Origin: Crossaster papposus
Lineage: Eukaryota; Echinodermata; Asteroidea; Velatida; Solasteridae
Direction of reading: 5' to 3'
NCBI GenBank assembly: GCA_037893245.1
Contig: JBAIAA010000451.1
Coordinates: forward strand, 620,001 to 684,000
DNA: 64,000 nucleotides
Part shown: positions 12,351 to 25,000 of the stretch, piece after piece
Position numbering within the stretch: position 1 is the first letter of the stretch
How the letters are laid out: each line of letters begins with the position of its first letter
Position numbers and translations under genes: made by a program
The notes under the pieces: generated by a model
Told to the model about the DNA's origin: nothing
Databases searched by the model: none
What the model saw: the letters and a program-made list of their open reading frames with translations, nothing else

Positions 12351-12837
12351 ACAACATCTTGGTGGCACACTACCCAAATGAAAAATCTCTGTTCTTTTTG
12401 ACTCCAAGTTTGTTGTTGTGATGCATGTGGAGATTTTGTAAATTTCCTACTTTTCAGCCTTGTCCACTTTTGTATTAAATTGTCCCCCCCCCCCCCCCCT
12501 CCCCCTTCCCAAACAAAAATATCAGTTCCGGTTGCAAAACTCTCCAGGGCAAATTTTCTTTTCAAAATCAACTTCCTAATAGAAGAAAGGTAGAAAACTG
12601 TTTCCTAACATCCAACTACAGCCTATTTTGTTTGCTCTTTACTGGTACCTATTGGAGCGCAAAATCGCCGGAAGGGTTACGCACCATTAGGTATAAAAAC
12701 ATTTGGGGTGGGGGGGCATCTATTAATTGTGATACACTTTTTCTTTTTGCACTTTACTTGCCTACTATTCTATAGGGTGGTCCTCAAAAACAGACAAGTA
12801 TACTTCAAGCTACATGTACCTGATTCCAAAAATATAC

Positions 12838-13141
12838 AAATGGATGGAGAATCTCTCTAGAAAAAAAAATTACACCAAGATATCTCAATTTGGGCTAATA
12901 ATTTTAGCTCCAGACCCTAGTTTGTGAAACAATGTCCGAGGTCCTTTCGCATCAAGAAAAAAAAACCCTAAGTTTTGTACCCGCAAAATTAACAGGACAT
13001 GGTTCCCTATTGCTCGGTGCAAAAGAATATCCAACTGCCTCACAAAATAGGGTCTGGAGCTACCAAAACTACATGTACGAGCCCAAAAATAGATAAAAAA
13101 TGATTCATCATTTTTCTTCTAGAGAGATTCCCATCCATTGT
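12838..13141. repeat. Foldback repeat
   Basis: AATGGATGGAGAATCTCTCT pairs with AGAGAGATTCCCATCCATT at the other end; inner CAGACCCTA and TAGGGTCTGGAGCT also pair. Confidence 0.65.
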
Positions 13142-13248
13142 ATAGGTAGTCTAGTTTTGGCCTTATTAGGATAGTGAAAAGACATGCATCGGTATGCTTA
13201 TTTAAAAAATAAAAAATAAATATTTTTATTATTTTTTTAAAATATTTT

Positions 13249-13533
13249 TTGGGGGCACCCTGTATAGTTTTTTGGGGCCACCCTGTATAGTTTTGGGGGC
13301 CACCCTGTACAGTTTTGGGGGCCACCCTGTACAGTTTTGGGGGCCACCCTGTACAGTTTTGGGGGCCACCCTGTACAGTTTTGGGGGCCACCCTGTATAG
13401 TTTTGGGGGCCACCGTGTACAGTTTTGGGGGCCACCCTGTATAGTTTGAAGGGCCGCCCTGTATAGTTTGAAGGGCCGCCCTGTATAGTTTGAAGGGCCG
13501 CCCTGTATAGTTTGAAGGGCCACCCTGTATAGT
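13249..13533. repeat. Minisatellite, about 13 copies of 21-22 bp
   Basis: The unit is close to GGGGCCACCCTGTATAGTTT. Two subtypes are segregated: TTTTGG-spaced units on the left and TTTGAA-spaced units with GCCGCCC on the right. Open frames here are by-products of the repeat. Confidence 0.92.
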
Positions 13534-14306
13534 ACCGGTCTATGTGGTCTTGTGGATTTCAATCATTAAAGGACTCTTGTCCTATGAGGTGTGACATTTA
13601 ACTGCTGTGTTGTTAAATGTGATTGGGTTGGTTACAACAATGCATATGAACAACAAAAGGCTCCATATTGCTCAATCCGACCACTCAGATATATACCAGG
13701 ATGAGTTAAAATTCACAGATGCTCCAGTCTGCAAACTTATGAGAGAGGTCACTTTGTGTTGTGTGGTGTTGTGTCAGTACTAACACTATTTACAAAAGGC
13801 GTGAAGAAAGATAAAGTTAAGTTTGCTCAGGAATCTATTAAAAAAGAAGTAACACTTAGTGTAAATCACAGGGCTTTCAAAGTGTGTTAAGACTGAATTG
13901 ACTTAAATGTTCAACTCCAAGAGGAATAGGGAAGCGTTGCTGTGATGTTTTGAACACTGTTGGCCAGGAGAAGAAAAAAAGATATGCATCATCAAATCTC
14001 TTAATCGTCCTCTTGTTGGATAATCCTCTCGCCTTTTTGCAAAAAGCTGGATTTGGCCCACACAGAAGGCACCTGTTCGATTGCGTGAGGTTTGGGAAGG
14101 GGTTAGGGGTAGTTGGTTTGGATTTGGGTTTGAAGGGCGACCGCAAGTGATGAGACATCGAAGTGATCTAGTCCCATTGTTGTTCGGTGTGGAGTTGTTT
14201 TTTTATGTCTGGTGTTGCAAACTCCTCGCCTGATTTTAATCGGAGAGTTCGTGCTTTTACCGGACAAGCAGAGTTGATGACTCATTCAGTGTACATGTAC
14301 TTTAAT
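13534..14306. other. Unassigned non-coding DNA
   Basis: No exon or repeat recognised. Confidence 0.5.
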
Positions 14307-14507
14307 TTAAAGGTAGTATACACCATTTGCCAGCGTAAAAAGAAATACTGAATTATTATAAAACTTGACTGTTTAGTGAATAACAGTCTCAAGAATTCTA
14401 TAAAGTCATAGCACCTGAAATTTTGTATCAATTTCCAACGATTGCCGGTCGGCAATCGTTTCAAAAACATGACTATTTTCAAACACTGTCCCCAATTTAA
14501 TAAATTT

Positions 14508-14570
14508 AGTTCACATTTTATTTGCAATATGACAATATTATATTGCCATACTGCAAATAAAATGTGAACT
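14508..14570. repeat. Perfect 19-bp-arm hairpin
   Basis: AGTTCACATTTTATTTGCA (14508-14526) is followed after 25 bases by its exact complement (14552-14570). Confidence 0.9.
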
Positions 14571-14589
14571 ATATACATTTTCATTCATA

Positions 14590-14830
14590 GGGCCTTTTCA
14601 AAACCGTTGCTTCGTCTTTGGCTTTGGCTTCGCCTCCGAATTCCGAAATACTGAGAAGCAAAAAGAAATGGAAGAAAATTGAAATAGTCTAACTTTTGGG
14701 TTCACATCAATCGAGTGAATGTTTCTGAAGTACGACAGGCGTCAGAATGTGGCTGGAGATCTTGCAGTTGGGAGTCAAAAAATCGCCTTAAGCCAAAGAC
14801 GAAGATGAAGCCAGGGATTCGAAAAGGCCC
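14590..14830. mobile_element. Foldback element with GGCCTTTTC ends
   Basis: GGGCCTTTTCAAAACCG to ATTCGAAAAGGCCC; inner CTTCGTCTTTGGCTTTGGCT pairs with GCCAAAGACGAAGATGAAGCC. Confidence 0.7.
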
Positions 14831-15083
14831 ATAATAGGTGCTAGCCAAATGTAGTCTGGTTTTCTAACCTGATAATACCCTGACAAATTATGTTTTGTCT
14901 ATAATAAAAGGAAGTCAAGGAACCAGTCTACAAGAACAGCGTTTGTTTCCCTTTGTTTTTCTAGTATTAACTGTGAATACGAAACTTTTAAAACATTTCA
15001 ACGTGTCAATATTTACTATAAAATATGAATCCCCTAACCCATCCATTTAAATAAAATTGCAGCAAAAGTAAATAACCTTTAAA

Positions 15084-15965
15084 GCGAACAATATATAATT
15101 TTGTTTTTAAAAAAATTCCAGAACAAAAAAAACCCCAAAACAGAGAATAAAAACTGAGAGAAATGGTCGGAGAAGTAGAAGCTTTTTGAAATTGCTATGA
15201 GACATTAGGTACGATAGCCTCAGCGGTAAAACACATATTATCATTCTTGGCAGCCTTCCACAACTTCCGTAGGGATATGAAGTATTTCTAATCCAGCTTT
15301 TAAACTTTTTTGTATAAAAAAACATTTTCCACGTACATTGTGACTAAAGATTAAACTTGCCAGGGCCAGCGAAATGAAAACGAAAAGTAAAAAAAAAAAG
15401 CAAATCGTGAAAATTATCATAAAAATGTACAAATTTACTCTGCCTGTTTCGGTTACATTTTCGAGTTGTAATTTGACCTCAAAACGAAGCTCGGATTCAC
15501 TGCAAATTTTGTTGTCATAATGAAATACGTAAATTCACTTTTGGATTTCATATAACTGTGTGCTTTTTCATGTACTACAAATGTACATACCCCCCCGGGA
15601 ACAAAAGCTCAATGGGCTAACATTAGATTCTTATAGACCGCGGGCGTTTTTCTTTTGTTGAATTTTGTCTTCTGTCTTTAAAGTGTACAATAAGTCTATG
15701 GAGTTAGGTTATAGTACATGTACAAGAACAAAGGGAAACACAATAGGGATCTCCGTCGTTATGGCCAAACGTGACTCGATGGACATACCAGTACAGTGTT
15801 GTTTTCTACATGTACACTATATGTATAACGATCGACGATCGACGAGTTTCATTCTACATTACTTTTGTGTTAAAAAGTGGTACCAATTTGCAGTACATGA
15901 CGTTACAATACAAACTCAAGCTTTTACCCCCTCTGTTTTTGTTGTCTTCTTCCTTTTCTTTTTAG
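15084..15965. other. Intron DNA upstream of first visible Ets exon
   Basis: No exon recognised. The last 30 bases form the polypyrimidine tract of the exon at 15966. Confidence 0.5.
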
Positions 15966-16082
15966 ATCTACACCCGGCCGTGCCGCCTCCAACCCCGGGT
16001 ACCAACGCGTTAATGAATGCCTGCCTACGCGAGAGCTTCAGCAGTTTCCAAAAGGAGCAAGATCGGCTGGGAATTCCCAGAG
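15966..16082 (+). CDS. ets1/2: Ets1/2 exon: MAPK-site segment and start of PNT domain
   Basis: A pyrimidine-rich tract and TTTTTAG acceptor precede the exon and a GTAAGGAG donor follows. It starts with the last two bases of a split codon and ends with one base. The translation contains [11 protein letters not shown], aligning with the ETS1 segment around the ERK-phosphorylated Thr-Pro (Thr codon 15992-15994), then [15 protein letters not shown], the first helix of the PNT domain. In vertebrate ETS1 this phospho-Thr and the PNT domain recruit CBP/p300; the same role here is inferred from similarity. An open frame runs through the exon into both introns but the splice sites and family match define the true ends. 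Confidence 0.9.
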
Positions 16083-19000
16083 GTAAGGAGGAGAGGGGAG
16101 AAACGGTGCAAAAAGTCATTCAAAAATTAGTTCAATCATCCACCCACTCACGCCTACTGCCTCGGGCCTCTAAACAGAAGAAAACAAACAAATTGTGTGT
16201 TGGATTTTTACTTTCACAAACAAAGAACGAAAGATTAAATAGAATTTCTGTTTTTTACACATCTTTAACATATACATACAAGTTTTCCCCAGATTTAAAT
16301 CAGATGACGCATAAACACGTCACGAGCAAGGCCGGAAATGTTTGTCAGCAGCGAGCAAGGCCGGAAATGCGTGGGTGTGCTTCCCGGTACCATCGGCCTA
16401 AACCCGCCTCAGATCAAGTTTCGTAAAAAGATAATCCCGCGCCTCGGCTCGGTGATGTTAAAATAATCCCGGTGCGAACTGGTTACATGTAATAGATCTG
16501 TGTACAAAAGATATATTATTTTGTCAGTGTTTTATGTTGAAGACTTGGACACTCCAAAGTAGAACTTAATAATTGTATCGAATGTCCATACTTTTTGTCA
16601 TTCTCAATAATGACGTCACACTAGGAAAGGTCATGATGTGATTTTGCATTCCAAACGGACACACATTTTGTTGGTACATTGCGTTATGGGGACAACCCAT
16701 ATAGGGTTTGTGTGTAAACTGAAATCTCTCTAATCTCAAACTCAGAACACTCTAAAATTCTAAAATTTTCAGGATCACCCTAATTTGTCCTCTTCATTAT
16801 ACCCTAACCCAATTTTACCTTGTTCTACATGTACCTTTTACTGAAGACCCAACGCGCTATGGGGACTTGAAAATGTCCCCACTACTCGGTCTGTCTTTTT
16901 CAAACAAAAGAGCCTGTCCCCATAACTCGGCGGAGGCTCGTACACCGTCCTTAGGAGGATGTGATTTTAACAAAAGATTTCCAAATTCACATCCAAATGC
17001 TCCAGATTCACATCCTCATAGTCCAAATTCACATCTTCGGTCAAGTGGATGTGAAATCAGTGGATGTGAATTTAAATCTTAACGACTTAACCCAGGATGT
17101 GAATTTGGACTGAGAAAGTGAATTTGTGACCCGCTCCATCGTAATCAGGAATAAGTCGCTGGGGCCGTTTTACGCAATCGGTCGTTGAAGTGAACGCATG
17201 GGTGAAAATCGTGACCAAGTCGTTTTTCTGAACATTGTATTTTTAGGAAGTGTAGTTATCACAGATTATTGTCATTAATGTCTTGTATGTAAAAACAATC
17301 AATAAAGATGAAAATGAAGAGGATTTGTGTGCGCTGGCCGTATGATTTTGGTCAATTTTGTTCATTTCAAAGCTGTTTTTCTCGGAATGTGGATTCGGCA
17401 AATAAATATACACCTGTCATCTTCATCAGACCATAACTCGTTAACCTAAGAAGATACACACTTGTGTTGGATATCATTAGAAAGCTTATGAAATTCCCGT
17501 TCTCACCATGTGCATATCTCAAAAAGTCATTTCGAGACTTATTCCTGATTTCGATGGAGCGGATCACATTTAGATGTGATTTTGTTGAAATATTTTGAGG
17601 AAATCACATTCTGCTACTGATTAATGAGCCCTGCCTCTAAATTAGACCCTATTGTTCTTGTTCTCACAGACCCATCACAATGGACAGAGTGCCAGGTAGT
17701 AGCGTGGGTCCTGTGGGCCATCAAGGAGTTCAGCCTGGAGGGTGTCTCGGTCTCCAACCTGCGCATCCCGGGTCATGAGCTCTGCGCGCTGGAGAAGACC
17801 GCCTTCCTAAGCCGGGTGCCCCCCTTCATGGGAGACATTCTGTGGGAGCACATCGACATGCTCCGAAAAGGTACATTCCAGGATGAGTTGGATTTGTGTT
17901 AAAGTTGTGCACAGGCAATGTGCATACTGTGTAGGCATTCTTGTATTCCTACTCTTTTCCTAGTTTTTACATTTTTCATTTTTTTTTTACTTTTTCTTAT
18001 AATTTCTTATTTTTTGAACTTTTTTCTACTTTTTTTATTGTTTCTACTTTTTTTTTAATTTTAAATTGTTCTTATTTCTCCTACTTTTTTCTACTTTTTA
18101 CATTTTCCTTTTCTGTACTTTTTCTAGTTTTTACATTTTTCTACTCTTTTTAATTTTTTTCATTTTTCTTACCTTTTCTACTTTGTTGTAACTTTTCTAG
18201 TTTTTACATTATTCCGACTTTTTCCTACTTTTTCCTAGTTTTTAAATTTTTTTGGTTTCTTCTTTTTGGGGAACATTATTTTCCTACTTTAAGTGTTAAA
18301 CATACATCCACAGCACGTGCAGCATAAAATTGATTTCCAATATGTTCCTGTTGTATGAATTTAAAGTTAATAACATGTGACTCGGTTATTTTTAATTTGT
18401 GACTCGTGACTATGAAAAAGTGTTTTAAATGATTGCGTCTTGTTGTTCGGTGGTGTTAGATTTGATTTTTTGTTTTCCTTTAAAAATTTGTAGAGTGTGC
18501 TAGCCCACCGCCACAGTCCGAGCCCGTGGTTTCCACGGCGACAACGGTGACCACGACACAGACGGACGTCAAGCTAGAATCTGCCTACACGAGCTGCATG
18601 CCGCGTTTCGATGACTTTCTAACTCATGGTAAGTTTAATCTTTATTGGGTACACCCACGCAAATAATTGTTCATAGACACCAGTGTTAAATTCCCATACT
18701 TTAAAAATCTGTTAAAAATACTCAGAACTCTCACAGATTTTCAGGCTTTTAACATGTCAACTTTTATTTGATTTTCATTTTTCGGTGGGTTGACCGACGA
18801 CTTTTCGTAAAATTCTCACCCATAAGAAGATGACCCCTAAACAATAGTGACCTGGCACCACGAAATGGGTGGAAAGTCGCAAAATTAAAAAGTTGACATT
18901 ATTACATTTCTAGAAAGAAGAAGTCCTTAGCTTTCAAATGATGTATTGTGTGTTGCTGTAGCTTATTCCTAGGCGCCGCTATACTCTTTTGAAATAGCTG

Positions 19001-22000
19001 AAGTCATGCTCCCTTGTTTTGAGAAAACGGAGTTAAAAGTTTATGAATCGGCCAACTATACTACCAATCAGTGCAATTCAGCAACAAAAAAATACACTTT
19101 AGAGTTTTAATTGAGCAATACAATTTTAGGATATGATAAATGTTTGTTTGTATGTAAAAATGTTAACAACTCCAACTCCAACTCCCACTTGAAAAATGGA
19201 CGTTTCAGCCAATAACTCGTTTTGGCAATGTGCGACTTTCCGCTCATTTCGTCACAATTGATGTTTCCCAAATTGGACAAGTTGTCATCTTGCAAAGGAT
19301 TTCTCCACAACATGACTAAACAGTGCCACTTTCGGACCCAATTGAATCCAAAATACTCAGGATTTGGAAGCCAGAGGTGCATTGCCATATCTCTTCAATT
19401 CCCCAATTCATGACTCTCAGAACTCTCTAATATAGAATATTTTGAGCGTATAACTTTTATTCATGAGCTTGGCGGCGGGCAGATTTTTGGCCTACCCTTC
19501 TTCTTTTTTTTATACTCAAAGATGTTGTTTATTGGGCGGGAAAAAAACACCCCACCTGTCTTAATTGATTCCTCTAGCGCCCCTATGAGCGTTAGATCTC
19601 TGGATGGGTATTTGGCAGTGGTCCAAAGTGGGAGTAGGGGGGTCGCGGTTGCAAGGGGGGACTTCACTTGGGCAGCAGCTGCACAGATGTCTGACGGACA
19701 AACACAAAAGTGATTTCTGGACTTGTATACATGTATCTTAGCTCATGTACATGTAGTGGGACAGATAGGGGAAGTATTTAGGGGAATTGGGCCTTTGATG
19801 ATACATGTACAAACATTAAATTTGGCACACACTTAGAGTAGATCATCGCAGATTTTCCCTTAAAAAAAAAGTAGAATAACAAACATGGTACAAAAGTTAA
19901 AGGTAGGATACACCATTGGTAATTTCTTGAATTATAATGAATGGGCAGATTTTGGGGGTTGTATCTTATAGTAAATATCGTTTCACAATCATGGATGCCG
20001 AGAAAAGCACGAAAAACAGCGATTGTTTTCAACTGGCGTCGAGCAGTTATTCTTATGTTATCTTTGTTTTTTTGCGATCCCCGTTTGGCGATCGCAAATT
20101 TTTCTTTATAAAATTAAATTTTTCAGAATAATTAGAGGATATCTAGCGCAATCATTTTGCTGGATGCCTAGAATCATTATTTACTTTCAAATGAGTAAGA
20201 TATTTCTTAATAATTCGGTAGTAAATTTTTTTTAGATATCTGCAAATGGTGTATTCTACCTTTAAAGTTAATAACGGCAATTAGTTTTCTTTAAAAAGTT
20301 GAACGAGGTAAAACAATATTTTAAAAAATGAGTTTTGCTCCCAAATACTGTTGTGTCCAGCTCATTTTGATTGAAATTAACGGCTGGGTTAATTGAAACT
20401 TTACGTAGCATTATGTTTAACCAGTTCGCGCCGGATGACGAATATAAACGCAAAGTTTTCTCCAGATTCAAAACGGATTACGCATAAACACGCCACGAGC
20501 AATGCCTGAAATGTCTGTCAGCAGCGAGCAAGGCCGGAAATGCGTGGGTGTGCTTCCCGGTACTGGCATCCTGAACCTGCTTCGGATCGAGTTTCGTTAA
20601 AAATAATCCCGCGCGTCGGCTCGGTGATGTTAAAATAATCCCGGCACGAACTGGTTAACAACCTTTCCAGGAGGGGATTTGCCCCGGTGTTCCTGGCAGT
20701 GGCTGCAAAGTGCGCCGCAGCATCTTGTAAAAAACTCTTACAAAGGTGCTACCGGTACTGTACCTAATGGGTCTTATATTCTCATAAACTTTATTAACCC
20801 GTCTTTAAAAAATCATAGAACACCTTGAGTACCAGTCTTGGTAGATACGTGCGCTTAAGAACTGATTATTATTATTATTATTAAGAATTCTGTTTTCAGA
20901 ATATATAAATATATAGCCAAGAATCTTTGTTTTTGAAATCCGAACTTGGCACCAATTTTATCAGCTCTGCACAAAAACTCTGTCGACGCGGTTGACACCG
21001 ACCGCAAAAGTTTGTACATGTAACAAGAAGTACATGAGGTGTATAATTGCGCTGTCAATCACAGCGCAAGGTGTATTGAATGTATACTGTACAGTATGAT
21101 TGTACATGTACCGGTAGGTGAAACCTGCGGAAGAACTACATAGCCTGGAGTTACCGCAAAGTGCAATATTGCCCGTGATATCTCTAACTCCGAAAATCTG
21201 AAGTTTCAACCGGTGTTGGTTTGTGGTGTAACTTAGACATTTTGGCCATGCTAGCATTTCATAATAACTCTGTGGTTGGTGTTTTTTGCAAGGAGACATC
21301 TTTGTTGCTGTAATTAATCATGCTAGATAAATGAGAAAATGTTGCCCTTCACATTTTTTGTTTACCTCTAGACCTCTTTGTGTGGATGTACATGTAGGCA
21401 AGTCCACACATCGCAGTCACAATTTGCCTAATGTGGACCTCTTTTGTTCATAGGTCCACACAACATACATGTACATGTATGTAGCGCCTGTACATGTAGA
21501 AATTTAGCTGTGTTTTTAGGGGGCTGTGTGGTAATTTGGACTATTCCTGCTTGGATCAATTTTCTCTCATTGTCATCTATCCCATCCTATGTTTTGTTGT
21601 TTTACTCGCTAAAAAGCTAAAGTGTAAAATCAACATTATAAGAAGTGTGCCGTCAATGAATAAACAAAATTTACAAGTTGGATTCAACACACAATAAACT
21701 GATGAATTCAACACTTTGAAAGTTTAACCCCGTTATATACTGTTGAAGTCATTCGTGACTGTTAAATTCACCTTTTCCATTACTACTGTTAAGCAGTCTC
21801 ATCAAAATTGAGCTTCAATCTTTGGCAAACCCCCCAAAATATGTTATAAGGAAAACTTTTCAACCAGTGATTAATATTATCAGCCCATTATTTTGTCCTT
21901 GTAAACTCTGTAATCATTGGCACCACAGCCTGCCAGTGGCTGCCAATCAAGGCAGTACCGAGGCCGGACCATGATAATACCAGGGTGGTTTGCCGATTGG

Positions 22001-25000
22001 TGATATCATCCTGGTGGCGTGTATATACATGTAGGCCCAGCCTTTTCCTGTTGGGTCGAAGAGTTAGAAAAACTCTCCTCATCTGTTGTCTCTATCTTGG
22101 CCACCTTTGGTCCTGACTTCCTGCACGTCACCAGAGATCTATACCACTCTGAGAAAAAAAAAAAAAAAAAAGTTTAGCAAAAAAAAAAAAAAAAGATACC
22201 AAACCAAAAAAATAATGTTAACAGAAGGCAACTGGTCGTGACCAGAAGTTGGGACCAGAAGTTAGTCGGAAGTGGTGGGAGGAAGATGACTGTTGTTGTA
22301 CGGTAGAGTCAGTGTCGATATTTGATATCAACCGGTGTGAGTTTTGGCATGCAGTGTTCGTATGCACAGTTGTAGATGTAACGCGCTTGTGGCATTCACC
22401 TACCGATAGAACATTGGTTCTTTGAGTTGGTGGACTTTAGTTGGGAAACGAGCATTGCTGTCGCGGTGGATGAAACCCTGTTGTTTTTACTTACTTTGTT
22501 CCTTTTTAACTGTGCCGCTGTCGGAGAGGTGCTTTTTGCAGCTCCACCTGTGATTTGTACAGAGCTTTGCGATATTTGCTTCAACTTCTGCGGCCATCCG
22601 AAAGAGAGAAAGAGAGAGAGACAGTTTGAGCAAGAAATTGAGTTAATGTGCATTGATGGCCTGTGGATGGACAGTGACGGAGCAAACTGTTGATGTGTTG
22701 GTGATCAGAGTCCAGAAACTGAAACTATCTGAGGAAATTAGGTCGGCTTGCATTTGTACCGGTAAATGATGAATCCGCGCTGAACTCTTTTACTGCAGCT
22801 TCTCTGACTTGCAGAGGAAACACTCCTTGTAGGATCCTGACTTTAACAGCTAAATAATACAGTACAGAACACCGTGGGCGTACTTACGGAAAATCCAAAC
22901 TTTGTATTTTCAGGAAGGCTTTTTTTTTTTTTTTTTTTTTTGGTAAGACTTTGTTACTGTGGACATTGTTGGCGATTTGAAGAGCGATCGGAAGTGCGAC
23001 AAGCCGATTATCACTCGGGAAGTCGTCTTTCGTACGGACATTCTTTTTTGACGTTGGAGTTGGCAAACCTGGTCTAGCCCGGGGGGTCGTGCGGCTTATT
23101 GTTTGTAGGTCAGCTTCTTCAGCTCCAGGAGGAACAATTAACTCCCAGAGGGAATCCTCACAAAAGATTCGTCAGCTCCTGAATCTGTTTTTCTTCAGGG
23201 GCTCTGCTCGGTTGATCGAGCTCTCCTTTCGGTAAAAAGCCAGAGCCCAGCTGGCATTGATTCCGTCCTATTGTTTTGATGCTACCCTGAACCTTAACAG
23301 GAAATTACCGATCAAAATCGCTGAGTTTTCATCGTCCTAAACTCCTATCACATGACAACGCAGAAAAAACTTACATGTCTCTGAACGACCAAATCTCCTT
23401 CAGCAGTGCAATCTCTGAACTTTCAATCATCGACCCTGGATTATTATAAATTAAAAAAAAAAAAGAGAATTCTAGTTTGGTTCTTTTAAGCCAACAAAGA
23501 AATTATCAGTCCAAGTTTGACCACGCCTTTAAGATCCTTTGAGTTTTTGTTTCAACGAAGACCATCTTTGTTCTCGACTGTTTCCTGAAGAACTAAAGAG
23601 AAGTGGATGACCGATTGATAATCCAGTTTGACGATTTGGTCCACAAAATAATTTCTGCCTTATCCCAGATTCTTCAAACATTTGTAGAACTAAGAATCCA
23701 AATGTGGAATACTGTTCATAGAAATCCAAGAAATATGGAGTTTGACCTCGGTGAGTGTAATTATTGAAGATTTTATTTACCAAAAAAAAACCACCACATG
23801 ATAAATCCATTTGAAGAAAAGTGAACAATTTTGCTCAGAAATGAAAATTTAAAACAATGTAACAGATTTGTTTAAAGAGAAATTCCTAATTGTATGTGCC
23901 TAAAGTTTGTTTAAATACATGTGTATAATAAAAGCCATTTTAAACTGACTTTTGATGGAGTGGGATTCTAAAAGCAAACAAAAAAGTGGTGTTTTTTCCT
24001 TTCATTTTTGGAATTATCATCTTCACATCACCCATGTGATGGCATCGTAAGGTTGTAAGGAATTCTTAAACTAAGGTTTTAAAGAACTCAATAGATTTTG
24101 AAAGGGGAGAAACTTGCTTTAAAAATTCTAGTTACCCAATTACTCAAAAATTCTGCGAGAACTGTAGAAAACATGAAATTCGGTTTGTGGGAATTAATGA
24201 GTGGTTTTGGACAAAGCTTGGACAAATCCATGCCAAATTTATGCCAATACTTGTAGAATCACTCTTTTGGATTAGGAACTAGAACTATTCCTTCACTTTA
24301 GGACTCTGATTCTGGAGGAACGTGTATGCCTAACCCAGTGTAAAAGACTCAGTTTATGGGTCCAGCACCCATTCTTACCAATCCCAACAAAACCTGGTGT
24401 TAGAGTTCGACTGGATGGGAGATTGTTAGGCTTAAATTGATTCCTGTTGTGAAATTGGGCCCCCCAAATCCAGCCATTCCTGATAATTCAAGCAATTACC
24501 AATTCTACCTTTACATTTAATCATTCCTGGTAATTCAAGCAATTACCAATGGTGTATCCTACCTTTTACATTCACCCATTCCTGGTAATTCAAGCAATTA
24601 CCAATGGTGTATCCTACCTTTACATCCACCCATTCCTGGTAATTCAAGCAATTACCAATGGTGTATCCTACCTTTACATCCACCCATTCCTGATAATTCA
24701 AGCAATTAATAATGGTGTACTGTATTCTAGCTTTAAGATGTTTACCGGAACTCGGATGATTTGCAGATATGGAATTGTTGTCCCCCATTTTTTTGTATGT
24801 ATTGGTTTTGTTAAATTTTTTTGTTTCACTTATTATTATTATTTTTATTTGTTTTCCTTTCGGCTGCAGCTTTTTCGGTGGAGCAACCGCAGGCGGTTCC
24901 CGTGGCAACCACCCCGACCACCTTCAGCGACGGCATGTACCAGATCTCGGAGTCGCTGCAGACGCTGAATGAGTTCAACGCGGAGGACATCCTGAGCATC

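Larger units (their letters stand above)
14307..15083. mobile_element. M2-type TTAA-bounded element with nested insert
   Basis: Starts TTAAAGGTAGTATACACC and ends ATAACCTTTAA. The right part (CAATATTTACTATAAAATAT, CCTAACCCATCCATTT) is shared with the right end of the 38899-43756 element. It contains a hairpin and the foldback at 14590-14830. Confidence 0.65.

Noticed and set aside
13119..13562. 147-codon frame with NCTGWPPKLYRVAP-type repeats on the - strand
   Set aside because: It is produced by the 21-22 bp minisatellite; no start context, no family, and the flanks are non-coding.
15665..16426. 253-codon open frame on the + strand
   Set aside because: It spans an intron, the Ets exon 15966-16082 and the next intron. 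Only the exon part matches ETS1/2, and good splice sites bound it.
24549..24968. 139-codon frame with [16 protein letters not shown] repeats
   Set aside because: Encoded by the tandem MITE-end array and then by the wrong frame of the Ets exon.
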